Positions 6,084 through 12,447 of a DNA stretch of 12,447 bases are shown here, piece after piece (position 1 is the first letter of the stretch; the number at the start of each line of letters is the position of its first letter). The notes beneath the pieces were generated by a model. That model saw nothing but the letters and a program-made list of their open reading frames with translations, did no database searches and had not been told where the DNA came from. The stretch spans positions 1-12,447 of the forward strand of contig SKMG01000339.1 in assembly GCA_007121175.1 (NCBI GenBank), in the 5' to 3' direction. The stretch comes from Trueperaceae bacterium. Its GTDB lineage: Bacteria > Deinococcota > Deinococci > Deinococcales > Trueperaceae. A program made the position numbers and the translations under genes.

Positions 6084-7418
6084 CTACTCCAGCGTGGCAG
6101 AGGCGATCTCCGCCTGACGGTCGCGCGCGTAGCGGATGGCGTCCTCCGCGCTGGGTGCGTCGAAGACGCTGTAGGTCACATGGAAGCGCATGCCGTCGCC
6201 AGGGACGTAGTGGTTGGCCTCGCTCGGTGTGACCGACGCGGTGGCCTCGTACGTCTCGAACTCGCCGGCCGTCCACTTGAAGACCCCGGTGCGGAACTCC
6301 TGTGACTCGAAGACCCAGGTGCTCCCCGAGAGCCAGGCATCGTAGTCGTCGGCGATTGCGGGCGTTTCGAACGCGAGCTCGGCGACGCCGATGCCGAGGT
6401 TCTCGCTGTAGTTGGCGCGCCACGGCTCGGCCGAGGCGAAGATGTAGGTGGCGCCCCAGTAGAGCGGGTTCAGGTTGTCGTCGGCGCGGAAGGCGAGGAA
6501 CGGCGTCCCGTCGACCGTGGTGACGGCGTCGCGCTCGGCGAAGTACGCCTCGGCCGTGACCTCCAGCTGATCGGCCCAGATGAGGCGGCGGAAGATCGGC
6601 ATCAGGTGGAGCGACTCTGGGTCGGCCTGGCTCATCACGCCCGTGGCCATGCTCTGCAGCTTCATGATGTCGCTGTAGCCGCGCAGCGCGACGTCGTTGC
6701 TGATCTCGATGTCGCCGCTGGCGTAGATGCGGGTCACCAGGCGCTGGGTGAGCCCGACGAAGCGATCGCTGGCGTACTCGGCCACCACCGCGACGCGTGC
6801 CGGGCCGGGGTCCAGGACCCTGGTGCCGATATGGCGCATGCCGCCCGCTTCGAGGTTGGTGTACTCCTCGTGGGGCCCGAGCTGCCCATCGGCCCAGTAG
6901 GTGCTCTCGGGGTAGCCGCTGAAGCGCAGGATGCCGATCTCGTTCGCGAGCAGTCCCTCGGTGTCGCCGTAGCCGACGATGCGCGTGAGGCCGTGCTGCG
7001 GCACTTCGACGACGAAGCCTGGCGTCTCGAGACTCCGCACGACGACGGGGTCGTCGCCTTCGAGCCTGAAGGCGCTCTGGAAGGCTGGAGCGTCGCCGGG
7101 GGCGTCGTCGATCTCGATGACGGCGCGACCGCTGGCGAGGAAGGCGAGCTCGTCACCAGCGGAGATCCGGCCGTTGCCGTCGAGGTCGTCGATCTGGTAG
7201 GGAACGCTCTCGCCGCCCACCAGCACGCGCAGGCTGCTCCAGTCCATCGGGAACTCGGCGCCGATGTGGTTGCGGAGCGTCAGCAGGTCGATGGATACGG
7301 GAATGGGCCGACCGGTCGTGGCGGAGAGGTCGATCTCGACCGAGCGGGTCTCGGCGAAGACGAGGCTCGCGAGGCCGAGCACGGCGAGTGCGCAGACGAG
7401 CGTGACGAAACGCTGCAT
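6084..7418 (-). CDS. secreted protein with EF-hand-like loop, DUF4861-like
   Basis: The 444-residue protein begins with a clean signal peptide (MQRFVTLVCALAVLGLASLVFA, cut before ETRS), so it acts outside the membrane. Residues 71-95 contain VPYQIDDLDGNGRISAGDEL, a loop with D78, D80, N82, R84, S86 and D89 at EF-hand spacing that could bind calcium. The same 'vp-Q-DDLDGDG-DEL-FLA' block occurs near the start of DUF4861-type proteins from polysaccharide utilisation loci. The remainder is beta-rich with many aromatic residues (for example YWGATYIFAS, STWVFES), like carbohydrate-active beta-sandwich proteins. No catalytic motif is recognisable. The ATG at 7418 has AAGGAG 5 bases upstream, 20 bases after the binding-protein stop, and the gene ends one base before the toroid gene, so the two are probably co-translated and work together. 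An enzyme or binding role cannot be decided. Confidence 0.72.
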   Translation of the reverse strand: MQRFVTLVCALAVLGLASLVFAETRSVEIDLSATTGRPIPVSIDLLTLRNHIGAEFPMDWSSLRVLVGGESVPYQIDDLDGNGRISAGDELAFLASGRAVIEIDDAPGDAPAFQSAFRLEGDDPVVVRSLETPGFVVEVPQHGLTRIVGYGDTEGLLANEIGILRFSGYPESTYWADGQLGPHEEYTNLEAGGMRHIGTRVLDPGPARVAVVAEYASDRFVGLTQRLVTRIYASGDIEISNDVALRGYSDIMKLQSMATGVMSQADPESLHLMPIFRRLIWADQLEVTAEAYFAERDAVTTVDGTPFLAFRADDNLNPLYWGATYIFASAEPWRANYSENLGIGVAELAFETPAIADDYDAWLSGSTWVFESQEFRTGVFKWTAGEFETYEATASVTPSEANHYVPGDGMRFHVTYSVFDAPSAEDAIRYARDRQAEIASATLE

Positions 7419-7437
7419 GGTGGCTCCTTCGCGGGGA

Positions 7438-8703
7438 TCAGTAGAACCCGCTGACGATGTCCCTGGCCCGCTGCGCAGCGCGGCGGAGACCCTCGGCGGG
7501 GGTCCGGGCGCCTTGCACGACGGCCGCTTCGTACTCGCGGCTGATGGCGGTGAAGATCTCGATCAGGTACGGCGTGTCGTCGACGCCGCGGGTGAAGGCG
7601 TTCTGACGCAGGAACGGCGGCAGGTTGGGGCGGTCCTCGAGGATGTCGGCGAAGAGCGGGTCCTCCTCCATGCCCAGTCGGTATGGGATCTGTCCGGTGA
7701 TCCGCATGAAGCGGGCGTCGTTCTCGGGCGAGAGGATGAAGCGGATGAACTCCCAGGACTCCTCGGGGTGCCGCGAGGTGCTGAAGATCGCGATGTTCTT
7801 CGGGTCGCCATAGGTGTAGACGTCTTCGCCGGCGCGGCGGTCGGGGACCGGCGGGGGGATCAGCGCGAACGTGAACCCCTCGGGCGCGTTTCGCTCGTAG
7901 AAGGGCATCGTGAACGGCCCCGCCTGCTCGACCAAGGCGGTGCCCCCGAAGAAGCGGTTCTGGGCGGTCTGCCCCTTCGGCGCGAGACCCTCGCTGAAGA
8001 GCGTCGATAAGAACTCGAACACCTCGAGCCCCGCCTCGCCGTCGAACGCGACGTTCCCCTCGGCATCGAGCAGCGTCTCGCCGCCCGAGGCGGCGATGTA
8101 GAGGGTGTAGACGTCGAAGAAACGCTGCCACCAGGTGACGTCGACGCTGGGCGCGTAGAGGTGTTTGGCGCCGCCCCAATGCTCGTGGACACGGCGCGCC
8201 GCTGAGAGGAAGCCCGAGTAGGTCGCGAGGTCGGCCGGGTCGATGCCGGCCTCGGCCAGGAGGTCGACGTTGTAGGCGAACATGACCGGGTTCGCCTTCC
8301 AGGGGATCTGGTAGACGTGGCCGCTGGGGTGGGTGTAGAGCCGCACCACGTCCTCGCCGGAACGCTCGGTCATGAAGGGCAGGAAGCCGGGGAGCGAGTC
8401 GTGCTCGAAGAGGCCGCCGGCTTCGACGAACTGGCTGATGGCGCCCGGGTAGATGTTCGCAGCGACGTCCGGCGTGGTGCGCGCAGCGATGGCGGCGAGC
8501 AGCACCTCCTCGGTCGAGCGGCTCGCGGGGAGCGGCTGCATCCGGACCTGGACGCCAGGGTTCGCAGCGTTCCAGTCCGCCACGATCTGCGTCGCGAAGG
8601 CGATCTCCTCGGGGTTCGAGGAGGGCCAGAAGGTGATTGTCGTCTGGGCGGCGGCGACGCTCAGAGCGAGCGTCGCCACGAGCGTGGCGAGGGCGCGCGT
8701 CAT
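7438..8703 (-). CDS. ABC sugar-importer substrate-binding protein (family 1)
   Basis: The 421-residue protein starts MTRALATLVATLALSVAAAQ, a signal peptide with no lipobox cysteine, then TTITFWPSSNPEE, the usual opening of sugar-binding proteins of the MalE/UgpB kind. The later blocks PWKANPVMFAYNVDLLAEAGI and WEFIRFILSPENDARF are typical of the cluster-1 fold. It captures a sugar or oligosaccharide outside the membrane and delivers it to the two permeases encoded upstream. Absence of a lipid anchor suggests it is free or retained by other means. I chose the ATG at 8703 because GAGGAGG ends about 6 bases before it and the signal peptide begins there; the longer frame upstream is arginine-rich shadow. 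The preceding 19-codon leader ORF overlaps it by ATGA, suggesting coupled translation. Confidence 0.92.
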   Translation of the reverse strand: MTRALATLVATLALSVAAAQTTITFWPSSNPEEIAFATQIVADWNAANPGVQVRMQPLPASRSTEEVLLAAIAARTTPDVAANIYPGAISQFVEAGGLFEHDSLPGFLPFMTERSGEDVVRLYTHPSGHVYQIPWKANPVMFAYNVDLLAEAGIDPADLATYSGFLSAARRVHEHWGGAKHLYAPSVDVTWWQRFFDVYTLYIAASGGETLLDAEGNVAFDGEAGLEVFEFLSTLFSEGLAPKGQTAQNRFFGGTALVEQAGPFTMPFYERNAPEGFTFALIPPPVPDRRAGEDVYTYGDPKNIAIFSTSRHPEESWEFIRFILSPENDARFMRITGQIPYRLGMEEDPLFADILEDRPNLPPFLRQNAFTRGVDDTPYLIEIFTAISREYEAAVVQGARTPAEGLRRAAQRARDIVSGFY

Positions 8704-8759
8704 GTGTCCCTCCTCTGCCCGGCGCGTGGCAGTTCCTGGGGTGGTGGCTGCGGGTGCAT
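8700..8759 (-). CDS. possible 19-codon leader peptide before the sugar-binding protein
   Basis: An ATG at 8757-8759 follows a near-perfect AAGGAGG with a 5-base spacer. Nineteen codons later the frame ends in TGA (8702-8700), overlapping the binding-protein ATG (8703-8701) as ATGA. The peptide (MHPQPPPQELPRAGQRRDT) has a proline-rich start PQPPPQ and includes the binding protein's own Shine-Dalgarno inside its coding sequence. It lies in the only sizeable gap of the operon (71 bases). It could raise or tune translation of the binding protein, which importers need in excess over the permeases, through ribosome coupling or stalling at prolines. It could also be accidental. No homology is known to me. 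Confidence 0.45.
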   Translation of the reverse strand: MHPQPPPQELPRAGQRRDT

Positions 8760-8774
8760 GCGGGCCTCCTTCTC

Positions 8775-9629
8775 CTATCCCTTGACGCCAGTGCTGGCGA
8801 CGCCCTGGAGGTAGTAACGCTGGAACACGAGGTAGAGGACGATCATCGGCATGACGGCGACGAGCGTCGACGCCATGATCGCGCCGAGCTGCCCGCCCGC
8901 CTGGCCGCCGATGCCGTAGAGCGTCACCATCTGGGTGAGGGTCTGGAACGCGATGTCGCGGTTCACGATCGCCGGCCACAGGAAGTCGTTCCAGCCGCCC
9001 ATGAAGGTGAAGACGCCAACCGTGATCAGCACCGGGATCGACAGCGGCCAGATGATCCGGAACAGGATGGTGAGGTCGGACGCGCCGTCGACGCGGGCGG
9101 CGTCGATCAGCTCCTGCGGGATCGTCAGGAAGTGCTGGCGGAACATGAAGATGCCGAAGGCGCTGACCATCCCGGGGACGATCAGGCCCTGGTAGGAGTC
9201 GGTCCAGCCAAAACGCACGATGAGCAGGTAGAGCGGGATCAGCAACAGCTGCCCTGGGATCATCATGGTGAGCAGGATGACGTTGAAGACGAACTCGCGG
9301 CCGAAGAAGCGCAGGCGGGCGAGCGCGTAGCCGACGATCGAAGACAGCACCAGCACGCTCGCCGTCTGGAGCCCGTAGACGAGCGCCGAGTTGAACAGCG
9401 CCCGCCCGATCGGGATCTGCGTGAAGAGCGCGCGGTAGTGGTCGAGGGTCGGCTCGCGAGGGATGAGGTTCATCGAGTAGAGCTCGCGGGGCCCCTTGAC
9501 GCTCGTCGACACCATGTACAGGAACGGGAACAGGAAGGTCAGCGCCGCGGCCAGCAGCAGGCCGTAGAAGAGCGCGCGGCGCGCGAGGGCGGGCCAGTCC
9601 TCGAGGCGTCTGGACAGCGCTTCGTGCAT
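8775..9629 (-). CDS. ABC sugar-importer permease, MalG type
   Basis: The 284-residue protein has six predicted membrane segments and begins with a short cytoplasmic region and a helix ending FPFLYMVSTSVK, typical of the MalG subfamily. The EAA loop that docks to the ATPase is at 173-199 (ELIDAARVDGASD...RIIWPLSIP). With the MalF-type partner it forms the membrane channel for the sugar delivered by the binding protein. The ATG at 9629 shares one base with the stop codon of the upstream permease (TGATG), a sign of translational coupling. Length is normal for the family. The substrate is not fixed by sequence; the GH130 enzyme in the operon suggests a mannose-containing oligosaccharide. Confidence 0.94.
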   Translation of the reverse strand: MHEALSRRLEDWPALARRALFYGLLLAAALTFLFPFLYMVSTSVKGPRELYSMNLIPREPTLDHYRALFTQIPIGRALFNSALVYGLQTASVLVLSSIVGYALARLRFFGREFVFNVILLTMMIPGQLLLIPLYLLIVRFGWTDSYQGLIVPGMVSAFGIFMFRQHFLTIPQELIDAARVDGASDLTILFRIIWPLSIPVLITVGVFTFMGGWNDFLWPAIVNRDIAFQTLTQMVTLYGIGGQAGGQLGAIMASTLVAVMPMIVLYLVFQRYYLQGVASTGVKG

Positions 9630-10561
9630 CAGTAACCGACCTCCCGCTCGAGGTAGCGGCGCTGGAGCACCGTGACGAGGAAGATCATCAGCGCCAGCAC
9701 CACGCCGATGGCGGCGGCGTAGCCCATGCGCAGGAACTGGAACGCCTGCTGGTAGAGGTAGAGCACCAGGCTCAAGGTCGCGTCGAGCGGCCCGCCGCCG
9801 GTCATCACGAAGGGCTCGACGAAGAGCGAGAAGCCGCCGATGGTCGAGAGGATCACCACCAGGATGAAGGCGGGGTTGAGGAGCGGGAAGGTGATGTGCC
9901 GGAAGCGTTGCCAGGCAGAAGCGCCATTGAGGGTGGCCTCCTCGTAGAGCTGGTCGGGGATCGCCTGCAGCGCCGCGAGGAAGATCATCAAGTAGTAGCC
10001 GACGTTCTTCCAGGTCGCCATGACGGCGATGCTGGACATCGCGACGCTCGGGTCGGAGAGCCAGCCGACCGGTCCGAGCCCTAGCAACCCCAGATAGGCG
10101 TTGAGCAGGCCGTCGTCCGCGTACAGCCGCAGCCAGACCAGGCTGATGATGGCGCCGGAGGTCACGAACGGCAGGAAGAAGGCGACGCGGAAGAAGCCGC
10201 GGGCGCGCAGCCGCTGGTTGAGGATCACTGAGAGGAGCAGCGCCACCGCGATCTGAAGCGGGATGTGCACCGCCAGGAAGATGCCGGTGTTGAGCAGCGC
10301 CCGCCAGAAGAGCTCGTCGGCGAGCAGGCGCTCGTAGTTGCGCAGGCCGACGAAGGGACGCACCGCGCGCACGATGTTCCAGTCGTGCACGGTCAGGTAG
10401 AAGGCGAAGCCGAGCGGGTAGGCGGTGAAGATCGCGAAGAAGAGGACGTACGGCAGCGTGAAGAGGTAGCCGACCGGGTTCGAGCCGCCGCGGCGGCGGC
10501 GCACGCCGCGCGAGGCGCGCTCGGGACGCCGCGGGAGCTCGACCGGCTCAGCGCGTGCCAC
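9629..10561 (-). CDS. ABC sugar-importer permease, MalF type
   Basis: The protein has 310 residues. A basic N-terminus (arginines 11-24) is followed by six membrane segments, the first being LFTLPYVLFFAIFTAYPLGFAFYLTV, a MalF/UgpA hallmark. The EAA loop is at 207-230 (EEATLNGASAWQ...ITFPLLNP). It pairs with the MalG-type permease in the membrane. I chose GTG at 10561 because AGGAG lies 5 bases upstream (10570-10574 on the + strand). The in-frame GTG at 10567 directly abuts that site, and the longer frame beyond it lies inside the regulator gene. The start overlaps the end of the regulator gene by 14 bases, so the two are translated from one message. Confidence 0.9.
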   Translation of the reverse strand: MARAEPVELPRRPERASRGVRRRRGGSNPVGYLFTLPYVLFFAIFTAYPLGFAFYLTVHDWNIVRAVRPFVGLRNYERLLADELFWRALLNTGIFLAVHIPLQIAVALLLSVILNQRLRARGFFRVAFFLPFVTSGAIISLVWLRLYADDGLLNAYLGLLGLGPVGWLSDPSVAMSSIAVMATWKNVGYYLMIFLAALQAIPDQLYEEATLNGASAWQRFRHITFPLLNPAFILVVILSTIGGFSLFVEPFVMTGGGPLDATLSLVLYLYQQAFQFLRMGYAAAIGVVLALMIFLVTVLQRRYLEREVGY

Positions 10562-11579
10562 GGTCACTCCTGCTGGTGCCTCGTTCGACGAGCTCGGTCG
10601 CGATCGTCGTGAGCGCCGGAACCTGGCGACCGGCGAGCCGGTCGAGCAAGTGCCGGGCGCCGGTCGCGCCGAGGCCGCGCTTGTCGAAGCGGACGGTGGT
10701 GAGAGGTGGCGCATGATGGGCGGCGAGGTGGATGTCGTCGACACCGACGAGCGCCACCTGATCGGGGACGCGCAGCCCGTGCTCATTGAGCGCCTTCGCG
10801 GCGCTCAGCGCGGCCGGGTCGTTCGCCGCGAAGACGGCGTCGGGCGGGGGGTGTATGGCGGCAAGGACGCGGCTCATCGCGGCGTAGCCGCCGTCCCACG
10901 AGTCGCCGCCGGCGGCGATGGCCTCGGGCGTCAGTTCGATGCCGGCGCCTGCGAGGGCGCGCCGAAAGCCCTCGAGCCGCGCCCTGAAGTTCGGGTTCTC
11001 GAGGTTTTCGGCAACGAAGGCGAAGCGCGTCCCGCCCCCGTCGAGCAGGTGCCGGGCGGCCTGACTGCCGGCGCCGACGTGATCGACGACCACGGAGGGA
11101 ATCCCCTCGAAGGCGTTGTCGATCAGCACGACGGGCAGCTCGACGTCGCGGAGGCGGGTCAGCACCTCGGGCACGACGTCGCACCCGACCACCAGGAGCC
11201 CGTCGACCCGCCCTTCGCTGGCGAGGTCGAGCAGGTCGTCGCGACGCTTGAGGCTGGAGAGCAGCAGGTGCTTGCCGGCGTCCTCCAGGACCCCCTCGAT
11301 GCCGCCGATGACCTCGGCGTAGAACGGGTTGAGGATGACTGGCGCGTGCCGCGACATGATCGCCACACCGACGTTGTCGGTGGCTCCGACCTTGAGGCTG
11401 CGGGCGAGGGACGAACGCCGGAAGGCGAGCGCCTCGCACGCCTCGAGGACGCGTGCGCGGGTGGCTGCGGCGATGTCGGGATCGTCGTTCAGCGCGCGCG
11501 ACACGGTGGCGATGCCGACGCCCGCGTAGGCCGCGACGTCGCGGATGGTCGCCTTCGCTCTTCGCGCTCGTAACGACAC
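10548..11579 (-). CDS. LacI/GalR-family transcriptional regulator, first gene of the sugar operon
   Basis: The 343-residue protein has the family's normal size. The N-terminal helix-turn-helix (11-30: TIRDVAAYAGVGIATVSRAL) and hinge (ARSLK) are intact, followed by a periplasmic-binding-like sensor domain with the strand NVGVAIM, the DDIHLA block and PPLTTVRFD. It should be a cytoplasmic repressor responding to a sugar. The start is GTG at 11579, preceded by GAGGTGGAG. Unusually for a repressor, it leads the operon it presumably controls and overlaps the permease gene by 14 bases. Two palindromes upstream (11609-11620 and 11672-11683) match LacI-type operators, the second placed where RNA polymerase starts, so self-repression with release by the imported sugar is likely. 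Confidence 0.93.
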   Translation of the reverse strand: MSLRARRAKATIRDVAAYAGVGIATVSRALNDDPDIAAATRARVLEACEALAFRRSSLARSLKVGATDNVGVAIMSRHAPVILNPFYAEVIGGIEGVLEDAGKHLLLSSLKRRDDLLDLASEGRVDGLLVVGCDVVPEVLTRLRDVELPVVLIDNAFEGIPSVVVDHVGAGSQAARHLLDGGGTRFAFVAENLENPNFRARLEGFRRALAGAGIELTPEAIAAGGDSWDGGYAAMSRVLAAIHPPPDAVFAANDPAALSAAKALNEHGLRVPDQVALVGVDDIHLAAHHAPPLTTVRFDKRGLGATGARHLLDRLAGRQVPALTTIATELVERGTSRSDRGTR

Positions 11580-11608
11580 GCTCCACCTCTCCGGGCCCGC
11601 GTCGCGCT

Positions 11609-11620
11609 GGAAACGTTTCC
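11609..11620. promoter_or_regulatory. LacI-type operator O1 (perfect palindrome)
   Basis: GGAAACGTTTCC is a perfect 12-bp palindrome with the central CG usual for LacI/GalR-family sites. It lies in the 5' leader between the inferred transcription start and the regulator's GTG. Confidence 0.8.
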
Positions 11621-11671
11621 GGTCTCGGCGAAAGAGCGGACGGGTCCGCGCCGACCCACACTCCAGCTCCC

Positions 11672-11683
11672 GGAATCGTTTCC
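11672..11683. promoter_or_regulatory. LacI-type operator O2 at the promoter start site
   Basis: GGAATCGTTTCC differs from O1 at one position and keeps the central CG. With its flanking C and G it forms a 14-bp near-palindrome. It sits directly after the -10 box (11687-11692), so a bound repressor would block initiation. Its centre is 63 bp from the centre of O1. Confidence 0.75.
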
Positions 11684-11686
11684 GAG

Positions 11687-11715
11687 ACTCTACGGCCGCC
11701 GGCGGGCGTTGTCAA
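11687..11715 (-). promoter_or_regulatory. promoter of the lacI-sugar operon
   Basis: On the - strand TTGACA (11715-11710) is a perfect -35. After 17 bases it is followed by TAGAGT (11692-11687), a 4/6 match to the -10 consensus. Initiation would fall near 11680, inside operator O2. Confidence 0.75.
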
Positions 11716-11751
11716 TGCGCGGCGCAAGCCCAGTCCGGGAGGCACACACGC

Positions 11752-11763
11752 GCATCATGATGC
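11752..11763. promoter_or_regulatory. palindrome at the vapBC promoter (candidate autoregulatory operator)
   Basis: GCATCATGATGC is a perfect 12-bp palindrome ending directly before the TACGAT -10 box. VapB-type ribbon-helix-helix antitoxins bind such inverted repeats to repress their own operon, so this is the natural operator candidate. A partial further GATGC copy follows at 11769. Confidence 0.5.
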
Positions 11764-11769
11764 TACGAT
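11764..11769 (+). promoter_or_regulatory. candidate leaderless -10 box for vapBC
   Basis: TACGAT fits TANNNT and ends 6 bases before the antitoxin ATG at 11776. No Shine-Dalgarno is present, so the message would begin at or near the start codon. Confidence 0.5.
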
Positions 11770-11775
11770 GCAGCC

Positions 11776-12003
11776 ATGCGCACGACGGTCGACTTGCCTG
11801 ACGATCTCCATGCCCGCGCGCGGGCCATAGCCAGGGACACCGGGCGAACGCTGAGCGAGACCGTGGCCGATCTCATCCTCCGCGGTCTCGAAGACTGCCA
11901 CCCGGTCGACGTCGCGCGCAGTCCGCGTACCGGCCTTCCGGTGGTGTCGCTCGGTTCGGTCATCACCAGCGAGGACGTGCGCGCACTGGAGGACGACGCA
12001 TGA
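11776..12003 (+). CDS. vapB: VapB-type antitoxin (ribbon-helix-helix)
   Basis: The 75-residue protein opens with MRTTVDLPDDLHARARAIA, the beta strand and first helix of a ribbon-helix-helix DNA-binding domain, followed by TLSETVADLILRGLED as the second helix. Its acidic C-terminus (RSPRTGLPVVSLG...SEDVRALEDD) is the type that wraps around and inhibits VapC toxins. It stops with TGA overlapping the toxin's ATG (ATGA), so both are made together. Expected roles are neutralising the toxin and, with it, repressing this operon through the upstream palindrome. It is transcribed away from the sugar operon and looks unrelated to it in function. Confidence 0.88.
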   Translation: MRTTVDLPDDLHARARAIARDTGRTLSETVADLILRGLEDCHPVDVARSPRTGLPVVSLGSVITSEDVRALEDDA

Positions 12004-12395
12004 CCGTGCTGCTCGACGCCAACGTGCTCATCGCGCTGGTCGTGCGCGAGCACGTGCATCACGCCGCAACCGAGGCGTGGCTCGCGGAGGGCTCGTTCGA
12101 GTTCGCGACCTGCCCGCTCACCGAGGGAAGCCTCGTCCGCCTGCTCGTACGCGAAGGCCAGGCGGGGTCGATCGCCGCCGTCCTGGCGGGCCTTGCGGAC
12201 CATCCACGTTACGCCTTCTGGCCCGCCTCGCTCCCGTACCGCGACGTGTCCCTCCGTGGCATCAGCGGCCACCGTCAGGTCACCGACGCGTACCTCGCCG
12301 GACTGGCACGGGACCTAGGTGGCCGCTTGGCGACGTTCGACCAGGGCCTGGCTGCGTTGCACGCCGACGTCGCGGAGCTCGTGCCTGGGCCGTGA
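12000..12395 (+). CDS. vapC: VapC-type PIN-domain toxin (ribonuclease)
   Basis: The 131-residue single PIN domain has normal length for VapC toxins, which are magnesium-dependent ribonucleases that cut tRNA or rRNA and stop growth. The four acidic metal ligands are visible: Asp6 (LLDANVL), Glu42 (LTEGSLVRLL), Asp96 (VTDAYLAGLA) and Asp114 (ATFDQGL). None is missing, so the toxin is probably active. The GISGHRQVTDAYLA block is typical of a common VapC subgroup (TA system VapC family toxin). The start ATG at 12000 overlaps the antitoxin stop by ATGA. Its RNA target cannot be read from sequence. Confidence 0.92.
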   Translation: MTVLLDANVLIALVVREHVHHAATEAWLAEGSFEFATCPLTEGSLVRLLVREGQAGSIAAVLAGLADHPRYAFWPASLPYRDVSLRGISGHRQVTDAYLAGLARDLGGRLATFDQGLAALHADVAELVPGP

Positions 12396-12447
12396 GCGGC
12401 GAGCGCAGCGGGCGGTCGATGGGAGTGGCACGAAGGGCCTGCCATCG

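Noticed and set aside
4622..6232. 536-codon open frame on the + strand opposite the toroid gene
   Set aside because: The peptide is arginine/glutamate-rich low complexity with no fold or motif; it mirrors the codon bias of the real gene on the other strand.
1..12447. CRISPR arrays, tRNA/rRNA genes, insertion sequences
   Set aside because: No regularly spaced repeats, cloverleaf pattern, transposase motif or terminal inverted repeats were seen on either strand.

Overview
The window is visibly GC-rich and bacterial. Two of the six directly readable promoters look leaderless, with a TANNNT box 5-6 bases before the start codon. The solute-binding protein has a plain signal peptide ending in AQ and no lipobox. 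Both traits recall Deinococcota (Truepera/Deinococcus-like), but the assignment is tentative and was not tested by any search.

Layout, left to right. (a) 2-97 is the 3' end of an unrecognised + strand gene. (b) 116-1651 (- strand) holds a GNAT acetyltransferase and an EamA/DMT exporter. The exporter has a long 5' leader (about 1651-1790) that closely matches the core of the ykkC riboswitch superfamily, whose best known member is the guanidine-I class. A possible Shine-Dalgarno-masking helix lies between aptamer and start codon. (c) 1861-2498 is a gene scrap zone: an internal piece of a YbdG-type MscS channel, a stretch with no supportable gene, and what looks like the C-terminal tail of a PIN-domain toxin. 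(d) 2499-11579 (- strand, read right to left) is one compact sugar-utilisation operon: lacI-type regulator, two ABC permeases, a 19-codon leader ORF, sugar-binding protein, a secreted EF-hand-like/DUF4861-like protein, a secreted alpha/alpha-toroid multidomain protein, and a cytoplasmic GH130 phosphorylase. Genes overlap or are separated by 1-20 bases, except for about 70 bases before the binding protein. (e) 11752-12395 (+ strand) is a divergent vapBC toxin-antitoxin pair.

How the operon probably works (inference): the two secreted proteins release or bind a glycan outside the cell, the ABC importer brings in an oligosaccharide, and the GH130 enzyme phosphorolyses a beta-mannosidic linkage in the cytoplasm. 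No ATPase gene is present, so a shared MsmX-like ATPase elsewhere would be needed. The regulator probably controls its own operon: a TTGACA-17-TAGAGT promoter is followed by two palindromic LacI-type sites whose centres are 63 bp apart.

The most notable items are the ykkC-like leader on an EamA transporter and the operon's two uncharacterised secreted proteins, which could be a new glycan-processing pair.
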